From contig JAEYSJ010000333.1 in NCBI GenBank assembly GCA_023434855.1, forward strand, positions 1-19,674: 19,674 nt of DNA, read 5' to 3'. Both the position numbers and the translations under genes were made by a program. Positions 6,856 through 15,678 of the stretch are shown piece by piece; the first letter of the stretch is position 1, and the number at the start of each line of letters is the position of its first letter. The notes under the pieces are model-generated. The model saw nothing but the letters and a program-made list of their open reading frames with translations, was not told the origin of the DNA and searched no databases. This DNA is from Bacillota bacterium. GTDB lineage: Bacteria > Bacillota_C > Negativicutes > JAEYSJ01.

Positions 6856-8376
6856 ATGGAAAAATTATTCGACAAAATATTAGACACTGGGTATCTAAGT
6901 GCGCCCCGATACGAGTTTTACCGACCAATTATGCACTTTCTCTATGAGCAGTCAATAGAGCGGGTAGGTGATTTTGTATCACAACGGGAAGTAGTCGAAT
7001 ATGTCAGAGAAAACTGTTTCAGTGAATATACAATAAAAAGCAACCACGATGACCTACTGACATTGAAAGCCTTGAATGTTATTAATATCATTCAAGATAA
7101 TTCCAGGCCTGAATCGATGGCGGTATATAAAGACGCATATTGGCTCTGTCAGATCACCCCTGCGGGAATGCTGGTTGAAGAGTATGTTGCAAAAAGAGAT
7201 GAAATTGCAAACGCACCGGGTGGCTCACTTGAAGGAACGGCATTTTCAAACCTGGCGTACATGGTCCGACGCATGGACGAAGCTATCAGAAAGGATGACT
7301 GGGAAGAAGCGACAACACAATTCACGAACGCCTATCAACTGTTTGAAAACATCTTGACAGAGGCTAGTAAGTTCTTCCAGGTGGTCAACGAGCATGCGCA
7401 AAAGACCATCAGTGACAAAGAGCAGTTAATCGTATTCAGGCGCACGATTGTCTCGTATCTCGAAAATTTTCTTGAGAAGTTTGGATACTCAAGGAATAAC
7501 ATTCAGCGTATGCTGATTGCAACAGCAAAACATATGCCTTTAGAACAGATTGCTGTAAAAATTGTTTCTTATCGAATCAACGTCAGAGGCGAGCAAGTTG
7601 AAAACCAAGAAGCCCTAACCATCTCAACCTTGAGTAAACTGGAAAGAATTCATTCCTGGTTCGGTGCAGGAGCCTTTGGGAAAAGCGGGACCAACGTCAA
7701 CTTCTTATACCGGCGCATCGAAGAAGCCATAGGTGTCCTTTTGAAGGGTATTGCTGCACTAACTGACCACACTCGCTACTACGCAAAAAGAGTGGATGAC
7801 TACCGTAGGGCCGCGGAGTGGTTTGCTGGCTTAAACGATGTTAACGACAGCCACAAACTATCGGCCTATATCTTCGGTCCCGTAGAAACAAGGTACATGA
7901 TGTCAGAAGGACGTCCGGACAATCTGGCGGAACAACCTCTATGGAAAATGGGAGGGATGCCCGTAGAAAAGATCGCTGTCCATGACATGAAACCTCGTGG
8001 ACTTAAGCAAATGCCGTTAATTAAGGATAAATCCGAAGAGGAAGAAGCCCAGGCTGCGGTTATGCTTGAAGAGCATCTTCGGAGACAAGCCTTGCTAGAA
8101 AACCTGTTTGCTGATAGCGTCTTAGATCTTAGAACTATTTACGCCTGTACTCTTGAAGAGCTACACCTCATTATCGAAATTATTCGTGATGCACTCGGAC
8201 ATCAAAGCGCTTTTGATGAGTCTGGGCTTTTAACCCAGCACGCAATAACTCATCTGTCGACGGGAAAAACAGTTGTTGTTGAAATATTATCAGACAACCC
8301 GGTTGCAATAGGTACAGAGTGTGGGACATACTCATTCTGCGATTTTCGCATTCGGGAGGTACGCAAAGTTGGTTAG
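6856..8376 (+). CDS. jetA: Wadjet type II JetA (DUF2397, TIGR02677), kleisin-like subunit
   Basis: 506 residues, as expected for the TIGR02677 family. The opening YLSAPRYEFYRPIMHFLYEQ (residues 14-33) and the following winged-helix-like part ending in ITPAGMLVEEYV are typical of its N-terminus; a long helical middle (about 125-330) follows. In Wadjet, JetA is the MukF-like kleisin that links the heads of the JetC SMC dimer and carries JetB. The complex is thought to extrude plasmid DNA into loops, sense small circles and hand them to JetD for cutting. The ATG follows AGGAGA at 6842. Its end overlaps jetB by 8 bases. Family assigned by recall of pattern and strongly backed by the three genes after it. 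Confidence 0.85.
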   Translation: MEKLFDKILDTGYLSAPRYEFYRPIMHFLYEQSIERVGDFVSQREVVEYVRENCFSEYTIKSNHDDLLTLKALNVINIIQDNSRPESMAVYKDAYWLCQITPAGMLVEEYVAKRDEIANAPGGSLEGTAFSNLAYMVRRMDEAIRKDDWEEATTQFTNAYQLFENILTEASKFFQVVNEHAQKTISDKEQLIVFRRTIVSYLENFLEKFGYSRNNIQRMLIATAKHMPLEQIAVKIVSYRINVRGEQVENQEALTISTLSKLERIHSWFGAGAFGKSGTNVNFLYRRIEEAIGVLLKGIAALTDHTRYYAKRVDDYRRAAEWFAGLNDVNDSHKLSAYIFGPVETRYMMSEGRPDNLAEQPLWKMGGMPVEKIAVHDMKPRGLKQMPLIKDKSEEEEAQAAVMLEEHLRRQALLENLFADSVLDLRTIYACTLEELHLIIEIIRDALGHQSAFDESGLLTQHAITHLSTGKTVVVEILSDNPVAIGTECGTYSFCDFRIREVRKVG

Positions 8377-9613
8377 ATTGCCAGACGAAGCAAAAGAAGT
8401 GGCTCGCTATCTCCTAAGCCACTACTGGATTCACAAGTATGCTAATAAGGACCTCTACGCAATTGCGAAGAAACATTACGAAGTACTGCATCACTTTTTT
8501 ACATCAATTGAATTAAATCTGGTTCGCCCATTAAACCCGGAGGGAATAATCAAAATAGACAAAATGCCGGTTATTCCCCAAGCTAGCCATGGAATTAGTA
8601 GTTTTATTCGGCCGCTAGACTATGTAATATTTTGCGCGTTCTTGGCCTTTATGGAAGACGTTAATGTGTCCTTTTTCGTCTTCCCGAAGATTGTAGATGA
8701 TATTGCGCGTTATATGCCTAAAGATGGCGCAGCCATGCCAAATGGCTTCGACACTTCGCAACACGATACAAGGTTATCCGTGGTCAGAGTATTTAAGTAT
8801 TTATTAAAGCAAGGCATCATCATGCGTAAAGATGCTGACGATATTGAGCAGTACGCAGATAATGCACAATACGAGGGTCTCTACTGGACTCAAGTCGGTC
8901 ATCAGCACGTATTGAGGAACTTCCTGACGGGAACACTAATCCGTTTCGCGTCTAAAGAAGAATTCATTCGTGCCGAAGTGGATGATATGGCTAATATCAA
9001 TGACCGGGATTTCCCTGATCACGCCCGAGCCGTGCGCCACCTTTTGACATTGCCCTATGTCCGTGAGGACGACCTTGACAATTCTACCTGGAACCTTTTG
9101 GACGACTTGAATAATGATGCCTCGTCAAAACTGCAGGAAGCCATCGCCTCAATAGAAGAGAACTTGGGGCTTGAATTCGAACGCTACCATAAGGGAGCTG
9201 CTTTTGTCGCAAGCGAATACGTCAGAAACTTAAGTTTATTCTTTGATAGCCAGCGCGATACCATGGCTGAGCTAACCCTGTTGTTTGCGACATTAGTAAA
9301 AGAAAAGGTAATACGCCACAAGCTAAATCCGAACCGCGCCGGGCTAATTGAAACGCCAATAGGAGATTTCGCCAGCCTCTTGAACGAACTGTACGACAAG
9401 CACCACCTCAAATGGGCATCAGCCATTAGAGATAACTGGCACAAAAAACTGGATCGCTTGACGAGTACCAGCCGCCAATTAGTCGAATTCCTCATAGAAT
9501 GGCGGATGGTTGAAATTGTACAGCGCGATGATAAGGATTGGGCAATACTACACCCATTCTTGGTAAGAAACACAGGTGAATACAATTTGAGGGAGGGAAC
9601 ATCAGATGAATAG
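8369..9613 (+). CDS. jetB: Wadjet type II JetB (DUF2398, TIGR02678), MukE/KITE-like subunit
   Basis: 414 residues from a TTG start. The TTG at 8369 sits 8 bases after a strong GGGAGGT (8354-8360) and overlaps the jetA stop by 8 bases; an upstream in-frame ATG at 8321 lacks a site and would lie deep in jetA, so I reject it. The N-terminus (EVARYLLSHYWIHKY) and the pattern of a hydrophobic PLDYVIFCAFLAFMEDV helix near residue 85, followed by RLSVVRVFKYLLKQGII near 135, match the TIGR02678 family. JetB is the MukE-like winged-helix partner that binds JetA and DNA. Its end overlaps jetC by 8 bases, suggesting translational coupling. Confidence 0.84.
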   Translation: MVRLPDEAKEVARYLLSHYWIHKYANKDLYAIAKKHYEVLHHFFTSIELNLVRPLNPEGIIKIDKMPVIPQASHGISSFIRPLDYVIFCAFLAFMEDVNVSFFVFPKIVDDIARYMPKDGAAMPNGFDTSQHDTRLSVVRVFKYLLKQGIIMRKDADDIEQYADNAQYEGLYWTQVGHQHVLRNFLTGTLIRFASKEEFIRAEVDDMANINDRDFPDHARAVRHLLTLPYVREDDLDNSTWNLLDDLNNDASSKLQEAIASIEENLGLEFERYHKGAAFVASEYVRNLSLFFDSQRDTMAELTLLFATLVKEKVIRHKLNPNRAGLIETPIGDFASLLNELYDKHHLKWASAIRDNWHKKLDRLTSTSRQLVEFLIEWRMVEIVQRDDKDWAILHPFLVRNTGEYNLREGTSDE

Positions 9614-12600
9614 TTCGGACAGATGGCTTAAGCATAGAGCAGGTTTATTTAGCTACTGGAATTATGGTTTTAAAGAGTTTGTCTTTCGAGACGGCAATCT
9701 CCTCTTATTTGGCGCCAATGGAACAGGAAAATCGCTCACTATGCAAGCATTATTTCCGCCCCTCCTCGACGCAGACTTCAGATCTGAGCGCCTAGATGCG
9801 AACCGTAAAAAAGGCAAGCAGATCGGAGACTACGTTCTAGGCTTAGGATCTAACAGGAAAGATAACAATATCGCTTATGTGTTTACTGAATTTCACAAGC
9901 CGACCGAACCCGGTAAGTATATTACTATTTGCTATGGCCTTGACATGTCAATACACCGCAAAGGACGAAAGTTCATCGGATTCGTAGCTGCAGGGCCTGT
10001 GCGTATCTTTAGTGAAGAACATGCGCCGTCTGGTTCAATACGGTTATTTCGCCGCGACGAAGCCGGAACAAGGGCCATGAAAGCCGTAGGCTTTGCGGAT
10101 CTAGAAAGACGGATCAAGGAAATCCGGTCTGACTCTCATGGCCGAATAGATATTCGATATACGGAACGTGAATCGGAATACGCGAAAATCATCAATGATA
10201 TGTTGTTCGCCTACGACTCAATGAGCGAGTACGACAATTTAATCAATGTTCTCTTAAGCATTCGCTCCCCGCGTGCAGGTGATTCCGAAGTCCAAAGCGA
10301 CAAGGGCAAAGAAAAGCAAATTGACTTGGTTAATAATACTCTTAGCGACTCGCTTTCCCCACTGCCGGATAGTCACTTTGAAGAATTGGCAAACCTTATG
10401 TCCGGAATTGATGAGCGCCGAGAAGAATTGAAACAGTTACAAGAGCAACACGCTAAAATAGCCGAGATAAAAACAGTCTATGACAAATATGCTGCCAGTG
10501 TAACGCTTCATTCGTTAGAAAAATTGAAAGAGTTTCAATCGGAGGCTGACAAGCATAACAAATCGCTATCCAAATCCAAATCAAACCTTGATCTTAAGCG
10601 TAACGAGCATGAAAGAGAATCCGATAACATGAATCAAGCCCAAAGAGATCTTGCCAATCTCCTCGGGCAAATGGATGCTTTGAAAAAGAGCGACGATGAA
10701 GGATGCTTGGATAACCTAAAGGAAACACAAAAAGCCCTAGAAGAGGCACGGGAAGACACTACAAAAAATCAAGTGAGGGTCGACAAAACAGCAGGCGAAG
10801 TCAAAGGATACCAGGAGGATATTGAGGAAGCAGAGGAACGGATTCAGGAGCATTCCGACTGGGCTGAACTCGCAATTAAGGATGCTCAGTTCAATGCCCT
10901 AAGCCAGAGCTTATGGTACATTACTCCTCCGGAAATTGAGACAACGCTTTCAAATATTGTAAGCCACATCCGCCATGTTGATGCAACTGCTTTGGACATC
11001 AATAAAATGGGCATACAGGCGGGTGATATCCGTACCTTAGAAGATGCAAGAGCAAAAACCAACAGCGAGTTAGATGTGGAAAGGGAGCAGTCTCGTCAAT
11101 TGTCCAGTCGTATCCGACAAACTGAGCAAATACTTGAAGACAAAAGAAATTTATGGTTTGATGCGTATGCCCCGTGGAGAGATCAGGCTATAGAAGCGAT
11201 CGGGCTTACGGCCGAAGATTCGATGGCGATCGGATCGGCTATAAACATCTTATATCATGCAAACCATCGGACTGAGATAGCCAACTTGACAGATGAGCCT
11301 TACCGGAAGGCCCAAGCAGTCGTAAATAGCCGAAAATTAACCTTCTTACTGGACAACAACACCAAGGAAACCCAAATCAAAGCAACTATTACTGAACTTA
11401 GACAAACATCTGAAAAACTTAGAAAAGAGCTAGCCATTACAGAAAAACAAAAGGACATTCCTTTTGTTGTGCCAAATGAAATTGCTTTAACACATAAGTG
11501 GTTAAAAGAGGAAGAAATCCCATTCGCCTTTTTGTATGAAATGGTAGATTTCTTGGGGCATTTAACAGACGCCCAAAAGGCACATGTGGAAAATGCTCTG
11601 ATTCAAACCGGGCTGCTTGATGCGATTTTTGTGCCAAACACATACAAGGAGCTTTTGCCGGCAGATAAGCCAGTCAAACTTCTTGCTTCAGTGGTCGAAA
11701 AAAACCAGACCGGGACGGATAATGCAGTTCTTGCCGTAGCTCTTCCGCCGCATCTCAAAGAATATCGGCAAGAAATTGAAACATTGCTGAGCCATCTCAC
11801 GAATTCAAATGGTCTTGGTCTATTTTATGTTGAGCATGGTCAGTTTTCGCATGGTCTTGTCGCTGGACAAGCTTGGTCTGCCCCTATTCAATATGTGGGA
11901 ACCGAAACCCGGCGCCTGAAATGGGAGGCGACAATTGCTCGACTGAAAGAGGAAATTGCTCTCATAAGCCAGTTGATAACTGACGCAGAAGAAGAACTAA
12001 AGGAAAACGAATCCGCCCGCAAATGTGCCGAGAAGTTATGCGGGGAGTTTCCTCCTATCGACGAGCTACGCAAGACCTTTAAAGATCTCCAAACTTTCCT
12101 TTCCGACCAGACCCATCTTTTGGATGTCATAACCAAGCTCGAAGCAAAACATGAGCTGGAGATGGAGTCCCTGAAAAAATCGATAGCCAGGTTTGAAGAA
12201 GACTGGCCAGCTTGGTATAAACTAATTTCAACAGAGTTCTCTGGGTCATGGCGGCGTGGATGTGAACACATAAATAAGCATCCCGACATGATCCGACAGT
12301 ATAAGGAGTATATCGAAGGGGCGGAAGAGAACCTTCGCAGCCGTGAATCCTTGATTGCCGATAAAGTAAGACTTGAAGAAACTTTAGTAGCAGCGCGTGC
12401 CAGACTTACCGAATACGAGGACGAGCTTTATACTGCCAACGATAAAGTTGCTAAACTCAGCGGAAAAGTCACGGCTTTACTGCGCATCGTAGAAGATAAG
12501 GGACTTATAAATTTAGCAGATCGGATACAGAGCCTCGATAAACAAATCACGGAAAAAGATGATATGGTAAAAAAACTTTTCGATAAAGTCGGTAGCCTAC

Positions 12601-13913
12601 GTGGCGCAATTGAATCGGTTAAGCCCGTAGTAGAGGAAATGGAGAGAAAGAGTTCGGCATTTAATGGACTACTAACTGTCACAAAAAATGTAGCTACCGA
12701 TCTCGTTGCAACATTTTTCCCGGAAAAATCTGCCGAACCGCACGAGGCCATTGAAAACTTCTGCAAGGCAAATGGAGGGAACATTGAAAGCATTAGGGAC
12801 TTAGATGAAAATATAGTGACCAAATATACACGCTATTATGGTATGTATGGTATGGGCTCTCTGAACGTTCAACCGAGAAAGATTTATTCTACTGTGTATC
12901 TGCTTGGCGAAGATTTCAAGCATCACTACGCTACGCTCGAAGATTCCTTCGGAAAAGTCAGGTACATCATTGGACGGGATTCCCGAGGACGCAATATCTC
13001 GTTAACGGATTTTGTCGCAGACAAGAAGCAGGCATGCGACGATTTAAGCGCCTTCATTGATGGTCACTATGACGAGCTGTTTAAGAAATGGTTTGCAGAA
13101 GGCATGGAATACGAAATTCAAGAGAAAATTAAAGATGGTATGGCGTGGACCGCAGCAATTAACGGACTGCTTGCCAAGACAAAAATGTCCTCACATGATA
13201 CCGAGTTCAAGATTAACTGGGTCCCGCGTCCAAGAAAAAAGAATGATCTTGCCCCAGTTCCTCTGGAGACTGTTGTCCAATTAATCCAACAACACGCCCT
13301 TTTGGCGGAAGTTGATTATGATGATATCAGGAAATTCTTCCGCCATAAGTTGGAGATAGTTAGGGAAATCGTCCGGGATGATCAGACAAAAATATACAAG
13401 GATGCTCTGATTGAAGAATTTGACTACCGGAAATGGTTCATCTTCCAAATAAAATATAATAGCGATAATACAAACGGCTGGGAAGACCTCACACAACAAG
13501 CATATGTAAAGCTCTCCGGTGGAGAAAAGGCTATGGCCATCTACCTGCCGTTGATCAGCGCAGTTAGCGCACGATTTGATGCCGCTGGGAAGAAAGATTG
13601 CCCAAGATTTATCGTAATGGATGAAGCATTTACAGTCGTGGATAAGAATAACACAAATGAATGTTTTAAGCTCATCAAACAGCTCGACATCAACTATATC
13701 ATTAACTCACAAAGCATTGATGGCGCATATCCGGAAATACCCTCCTTGTCCATATACCACTTCGGTCCAGGCAAAGGACAGACAGTCCCGATTCTGCACT
13801 ATGAATGGGATGGTAACCGTAAAATCTACCCGGAGGTTAGACAAGATGGACGAAATCTTAACCAAGCTGCTGCCACTATACCGGAAGATGCCCTATTCGG
13901 AAATATGGGATAG
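9606..13913 (+). CDS. jetC: Wadjet type II JetC (TIGR02680), MukB-like SMC ATPase
   Basis: 1435 residues. Walker A GANGTGKS is at 36-43, the ABC signature LSGGEK at 1303-1308, and Walker B FIVMDEAF at 1335-1342, ending in the D-E needed for hydrolysis. Between the head halves lie two long coiled-coil stretches (about 255-620 and 785-1000), with a non-coiled central part near 630-780 that should be the hinge. This is the SMC motor that extrudes DNA loops in the anti-plasmid Wadjet complex. The ATG follows GGGAGGG at 9591. The length fits the family and all catalytic motifs are intact. The last 68 bases also encode the start of jetD in another frame. Confidence 0.93.
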   Translation: MNSSDRWLKHRAGLFSYWNYGFKEFVFRDGNLLLFGANGTGKSLTMQALFPPLLDADFRSERLDANRKKGKQIGDYVLGLGSNRKDNNIAYVFTEFHKPTEPGKYITICYGLDMSIHRKGRKFIGFVAAGPVRIFSEEHAPSGSIRLFRRDEAGTRAMKAVGFADLERRIKEIRSDSHGRIDIRYTERESEYAKIINDMLFAYDSMSEYDNLINVLLSIRSPRAGDSEVQSDKGKEKQIDLVNNTLSDSLSPLPDSHFEELANLMSGIDERREELKQLQEQHAKIAEIKTVYDKYAASVTLHSLEKLKEFQSEADKHNKSLSKSKSNLDLKRNEHERESDNMNQAQRDLANLLGQMDALKKSDDEGCLDNLKETQKALEEAREDTTKNQVRVDKTAGEVKGYQEDIEEAEERIQEHSDWAELAIKDAQFNALSQSLWYITPPEIETTLSNIVSHIRHVDATALDINKMGIQAGDIRTLEDARAKTNSELDVEREQSRQLSSRIRQTEQILEDKRNLWFDAYAPWRDQAIEAIGLTAEDSMAIGSAINILYHANHRTEIANLTDEPYRKAQAVVNSRKLTFLLDNNTKETQIKATITELRQTSEKLRKELAITEKQKDIPFVVPNEIALTHKWLKEEEIPFAFLYEMVDFLGHLTDAQKAHVENALIQTGLLDAIFVPNTYKELLPADKPVKLLASVVEKNQTGTDNAVLAVALPPHLKEYRQEIETLLSHLTNSNGLGLFYVEHGQFSHGLVAGQAWSAPIQYVGTETRRLKWEATIARLKEEIALISQLITDAEEELKENESARKCAEKLCGEFPPIDELRKTFKDLQTFLSDQTHLLDVITKLEAKHELEMESLKKSIARFEEDWPAWYKLISTEFSGSWRRGCEHINKHPDMIRQYKEYIEGAEENLRSRESLIADKVRLEETLVAARARLTEYEDELYTANDKVAKLSGKVTALLRIVEDKGLINLADRIQSLDKQITEKDDMVKKLFDKVGSLRGAIESVKPVVEEMERKSSAFNGLLTVTKNVATDLVATFFPEKSAEPHEAIENFCKANGGNIESIRDLDENIVTKYTRYYGMYGMGSLNVQPRKIYSTVYLLGEDFKHHYATLEDSFGKVRYIIGRDSRGRNISLTDFVADKKQACDDLSAFIDGHYDELFKKWFAEGMEYEIQEKIKDGMAWTAAINGLLAKTKMSSHDTEFKINWVPRPRKKNDLAPVPLETVVQLIQQHALLAEVDYDDIRKFFRHKLEIVREIVRDDQTKIYKDALIEEFDYRKWFIFQIKYNSDNTNGWEDLTQQAYVKLSGGEKAMAIYLPLISAVSARFDAAGKKDCPRFIVMDEAFTVVDKNNTNECFKLIKQLDINYIINSQSIDGAYPEIPSLSIYHFGPGKGQTVPILHYEWDGNRKIYPEVRQDGRNLNQAAATIPEDALFGNMG

Positions 13914-15144
13914 TCTTTTGACGGGGTACGCGAAATATGGGCGCATGGTTCAGAGTATACGCGTGCAAGTCAATACGACATCCGATGCTAGGGCATTAGC
14001 CATGTTTCCCGGCGTCCCCGCAATAGCCGGTACTATCTGTAAGATCCGAGGTTCTCAGATTGAAAAAGCGTGGTCAAAACTATACCCGAATGTCAATATA
14101 ACTGATTTTATTGAGGCGTACGCGGGTGCACCGCTTGAATCCAACAAGGCAAAACGGAATCGAAAAAATGAAGCCAAATCCCGATTTTTTGATGGTCTAA
14201 TTGAAATTGCAGGTCCTGACGGTGCATCCTGGCTAGAGAGCGTTCGGGATTACCCGCTACGATACCGACAAGAGCATATCTGTTACCGTGATAACCCCTC
14301 GAAGGCTAGAGAGGTCTTCGAAAATGTTGCAAAAGCACTCGATATGATTCCTGTGTCACCGCTATATCTTCCAGTGTTTGCCCAAAAAGTTACGGGCGAC
14401 CCTCACTACTTCGACCTGACAGGGCAAGCAGGCAAAATCTTTTTGTCGGCACTTTCGGAAGATTCGAGCGCACTTCCCGTTGATGAGACGTCCAATCCAG
14501 AGCAGCTCCTTGAAACCCTGGCTCATCATAACTTGCTCCGAGACAGCGCAGCAAATAGCGTTAGTTGCTGTGGTCTAGTGGGAAAACGCGGAAGCAACTT
14601 ATGTCAATGGATGATCGAAGCAGCGAATGATTGTGCAACTCAGAATTTCCCACTAAGGGAGATCATGAGATGGGATGTCTTCCAGCCGATATCAGGCGAT
14701 AAAGTATACGTCGTGGAAAATTCAGGGGTTTATGCCTCGTTAGTGGACGAACATGTAGCGGCTACTGGCACTGTGCCAGCGCTGATCTGCACTAACGGAC
14801 AATTTACTTTATCCGAGTGGCTTCTGATTGGAAAACTTACAAAAAGCGGAGTGACAATCTATTACTCCGGTGACTTTGATCCTGAAGGCCTTCTAATGGC
14901 TCAACGATTAAAAGACCGATACCAAGAATCCATTCAGTTTTGGCGGCTAACTGCTAAGGACTATATTTCAGCTAACCCGTCTAAGATTTTGGACAACCTT
15001 TCACGCATTGCGCAACTGCAAAACATTTCAGCGCAAGGGCTCCAGGATGTACAAGCGCTGATTTTAAAAAATCGAAAAGTCGCATACCAGGAAGGAATAC
15101 TGGCAAATCTTCTCAGTGATACCCTTACCAACAGCACTCAATAG
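13846..15144 (+). CDS. jetD: Wadjet type II JetD (DUF2399, TIGR02679), TOPRIM nuclease
   Basis: 432 residues. The ATG at 13846 follows CGGAGG (13831-13836) by 9 bases. The frame is open further upstream to 13621, but that part is only a shadow of jetC. An N-terminal helical/winged part (to about 230) contains TGDPHYFD (183-190), a family landmark. The C-terminal TOPRIM domain holds VYVVEN (E291) and GDFDPEG (342-348, with D343 and D345), the acidic residues that bind metal, as in topoisomerase VI A/Spo11 relatives. JetD cuts the circular DNA that JetABC has extruded. It starts 68 bases inside jetC, an unusually long overlap, and is followed by a clear terminator. Confidence 0.92.
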   Translation: MDEILTKLLPLYRKMPYSEIWDSLLTGYAKYGRMVQSIRVQVNTTSDARALAMFPGVPAIAGTICKIRGSQIEKAWSKLYPNVNITDFIEAYAGAPLESNKAKRNRKNEAKSRFFDGLIEIAGPDGASWLESVRDYPLRYRQEHICYRDNPSKAREVFENVAKALDMIPVSPLYLPVFAQKVTGDPHYFDLTGQAGKIFLSALSEDSSALPVDETSNPEQLLETLAHHNLLRDSAANSVSCCGLVGKRGSNLCQWMIEAANDCATQNFPLREIMRWDVFQPISGDKVYVVENSGVYASLVDEHVAATGTVPALICTNGQFTLSEWLLIGKLTKSGVTIYYSGDFDPEGLLMAQRLKDRYQESIQFWRLTAKDYISANPSKILDNLSRIAQLQNISAQGLQDVQALILKNRKVAYQEGILANLLSDTLTNSTQ

Positions 15145-15215
15145 CACTTTTCCACACACCAAAAATACCCACCATGAACTTGGTAATGTCTCCGCCGCAA
15201 TCATCGTTGAAGCTC

Positions 15216-15253
15216 AAAGAAAAAGCCGTGAACTCCTTCCCGGCTTTTTCTTT
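15216..15253. terminator. Strong intrinsic terminator after jetD
   Basis: AAAGAAAAAGCCG (15216-15228) pairs perfectly with CGGCTTTTTCTTT (15241-15253), a 13-bp stem with a 12-base loop. The A- and T-rich arms make it work in both directions: it ends the jet operon 72 bases after the jetD stop and could stop minus-strand reading from the right. The spacers 15145-15215 and 15254-15312 show nothing else. Confidence 0.8.
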
Positions 15254-15312
15254 GCTCACATCTTCCTGTCCGATCGATATTATAGGCTGGTAACATTTTG
15301 ATATCTAGCATT

Positions 15313-15563
15313 TTACAAAGGTACTTCTTTTAGCCTATAGCCCCTAATCCGATCATTTGTGGTCAAAAGCTTATTTAAGTTACTAATTGTCGATGATCCT
15401 TCAGACACGATTAATAATTGTCCGCTAATGGTATTACCCATAAGATTTCCAATAAAGCGGTTTTCTTGTGTTCTATCCTGCAAGGCTAACAAAAACCATT
15501 CTTTAATATTTCCCTAAAGGGTGCCATTTCAACTTCAATGGCCAATATGAATAATTGCTTCAT
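15313..15563 (-). pseudogene. Small gene with a one-base frame break (about 83 residues if joined)
   Basis: An ATG at 15563 behind a TGAGGTG ribosome site opens a frame that reads MKQLFILAIEVEMAPFREIL and stops at TAG near 15486. The frame one base back then stays open to a TAA at 15313-15315, reading FLLALQDRTQENRF and on to RGYRLKEVPL. Together they give a sensible soluble protein of about 83 residues, so a single base was probably lost near 15495-15515. The run GGTTTTTGT just before the TAG could also permit a -1 slip, giving LKNGFLLALQD. I do not recognise the family. It lies downstream of the recombinase pair on the same strand. The remaining 15564-15678 is AT-rich with no feature I can name. 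Confidence 0.5.
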
Positions 15564-15678
15564 AATCAACACCTCATTACGAAAATTCGGTAATAATGAC
15601 CTATTCCTTCATAATAAAAAATAAATATCCCTGCTATCTAGGGAACCGCATCTGGTCTTGAAATATATACCACCTAAG

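Noticed and set aside
8321..8368. Upstream ATG as the jetB start
   Set aside because: No ribosome site precedes it, while the TTG at 8369 has a strong site at the right distance.
13621..13845. Longer jetD starting at 13621
   Set aside because: This part is the jetC Walker B region read in another frame; the ATG at 13846 has a good ribosome site and fits the family.
15116..15301. Plus-strand open frame after jetD
   Set aside because: It overlaps the jetD end and runs through the terminator hairpin; no ribosome site or protein-like pattern.
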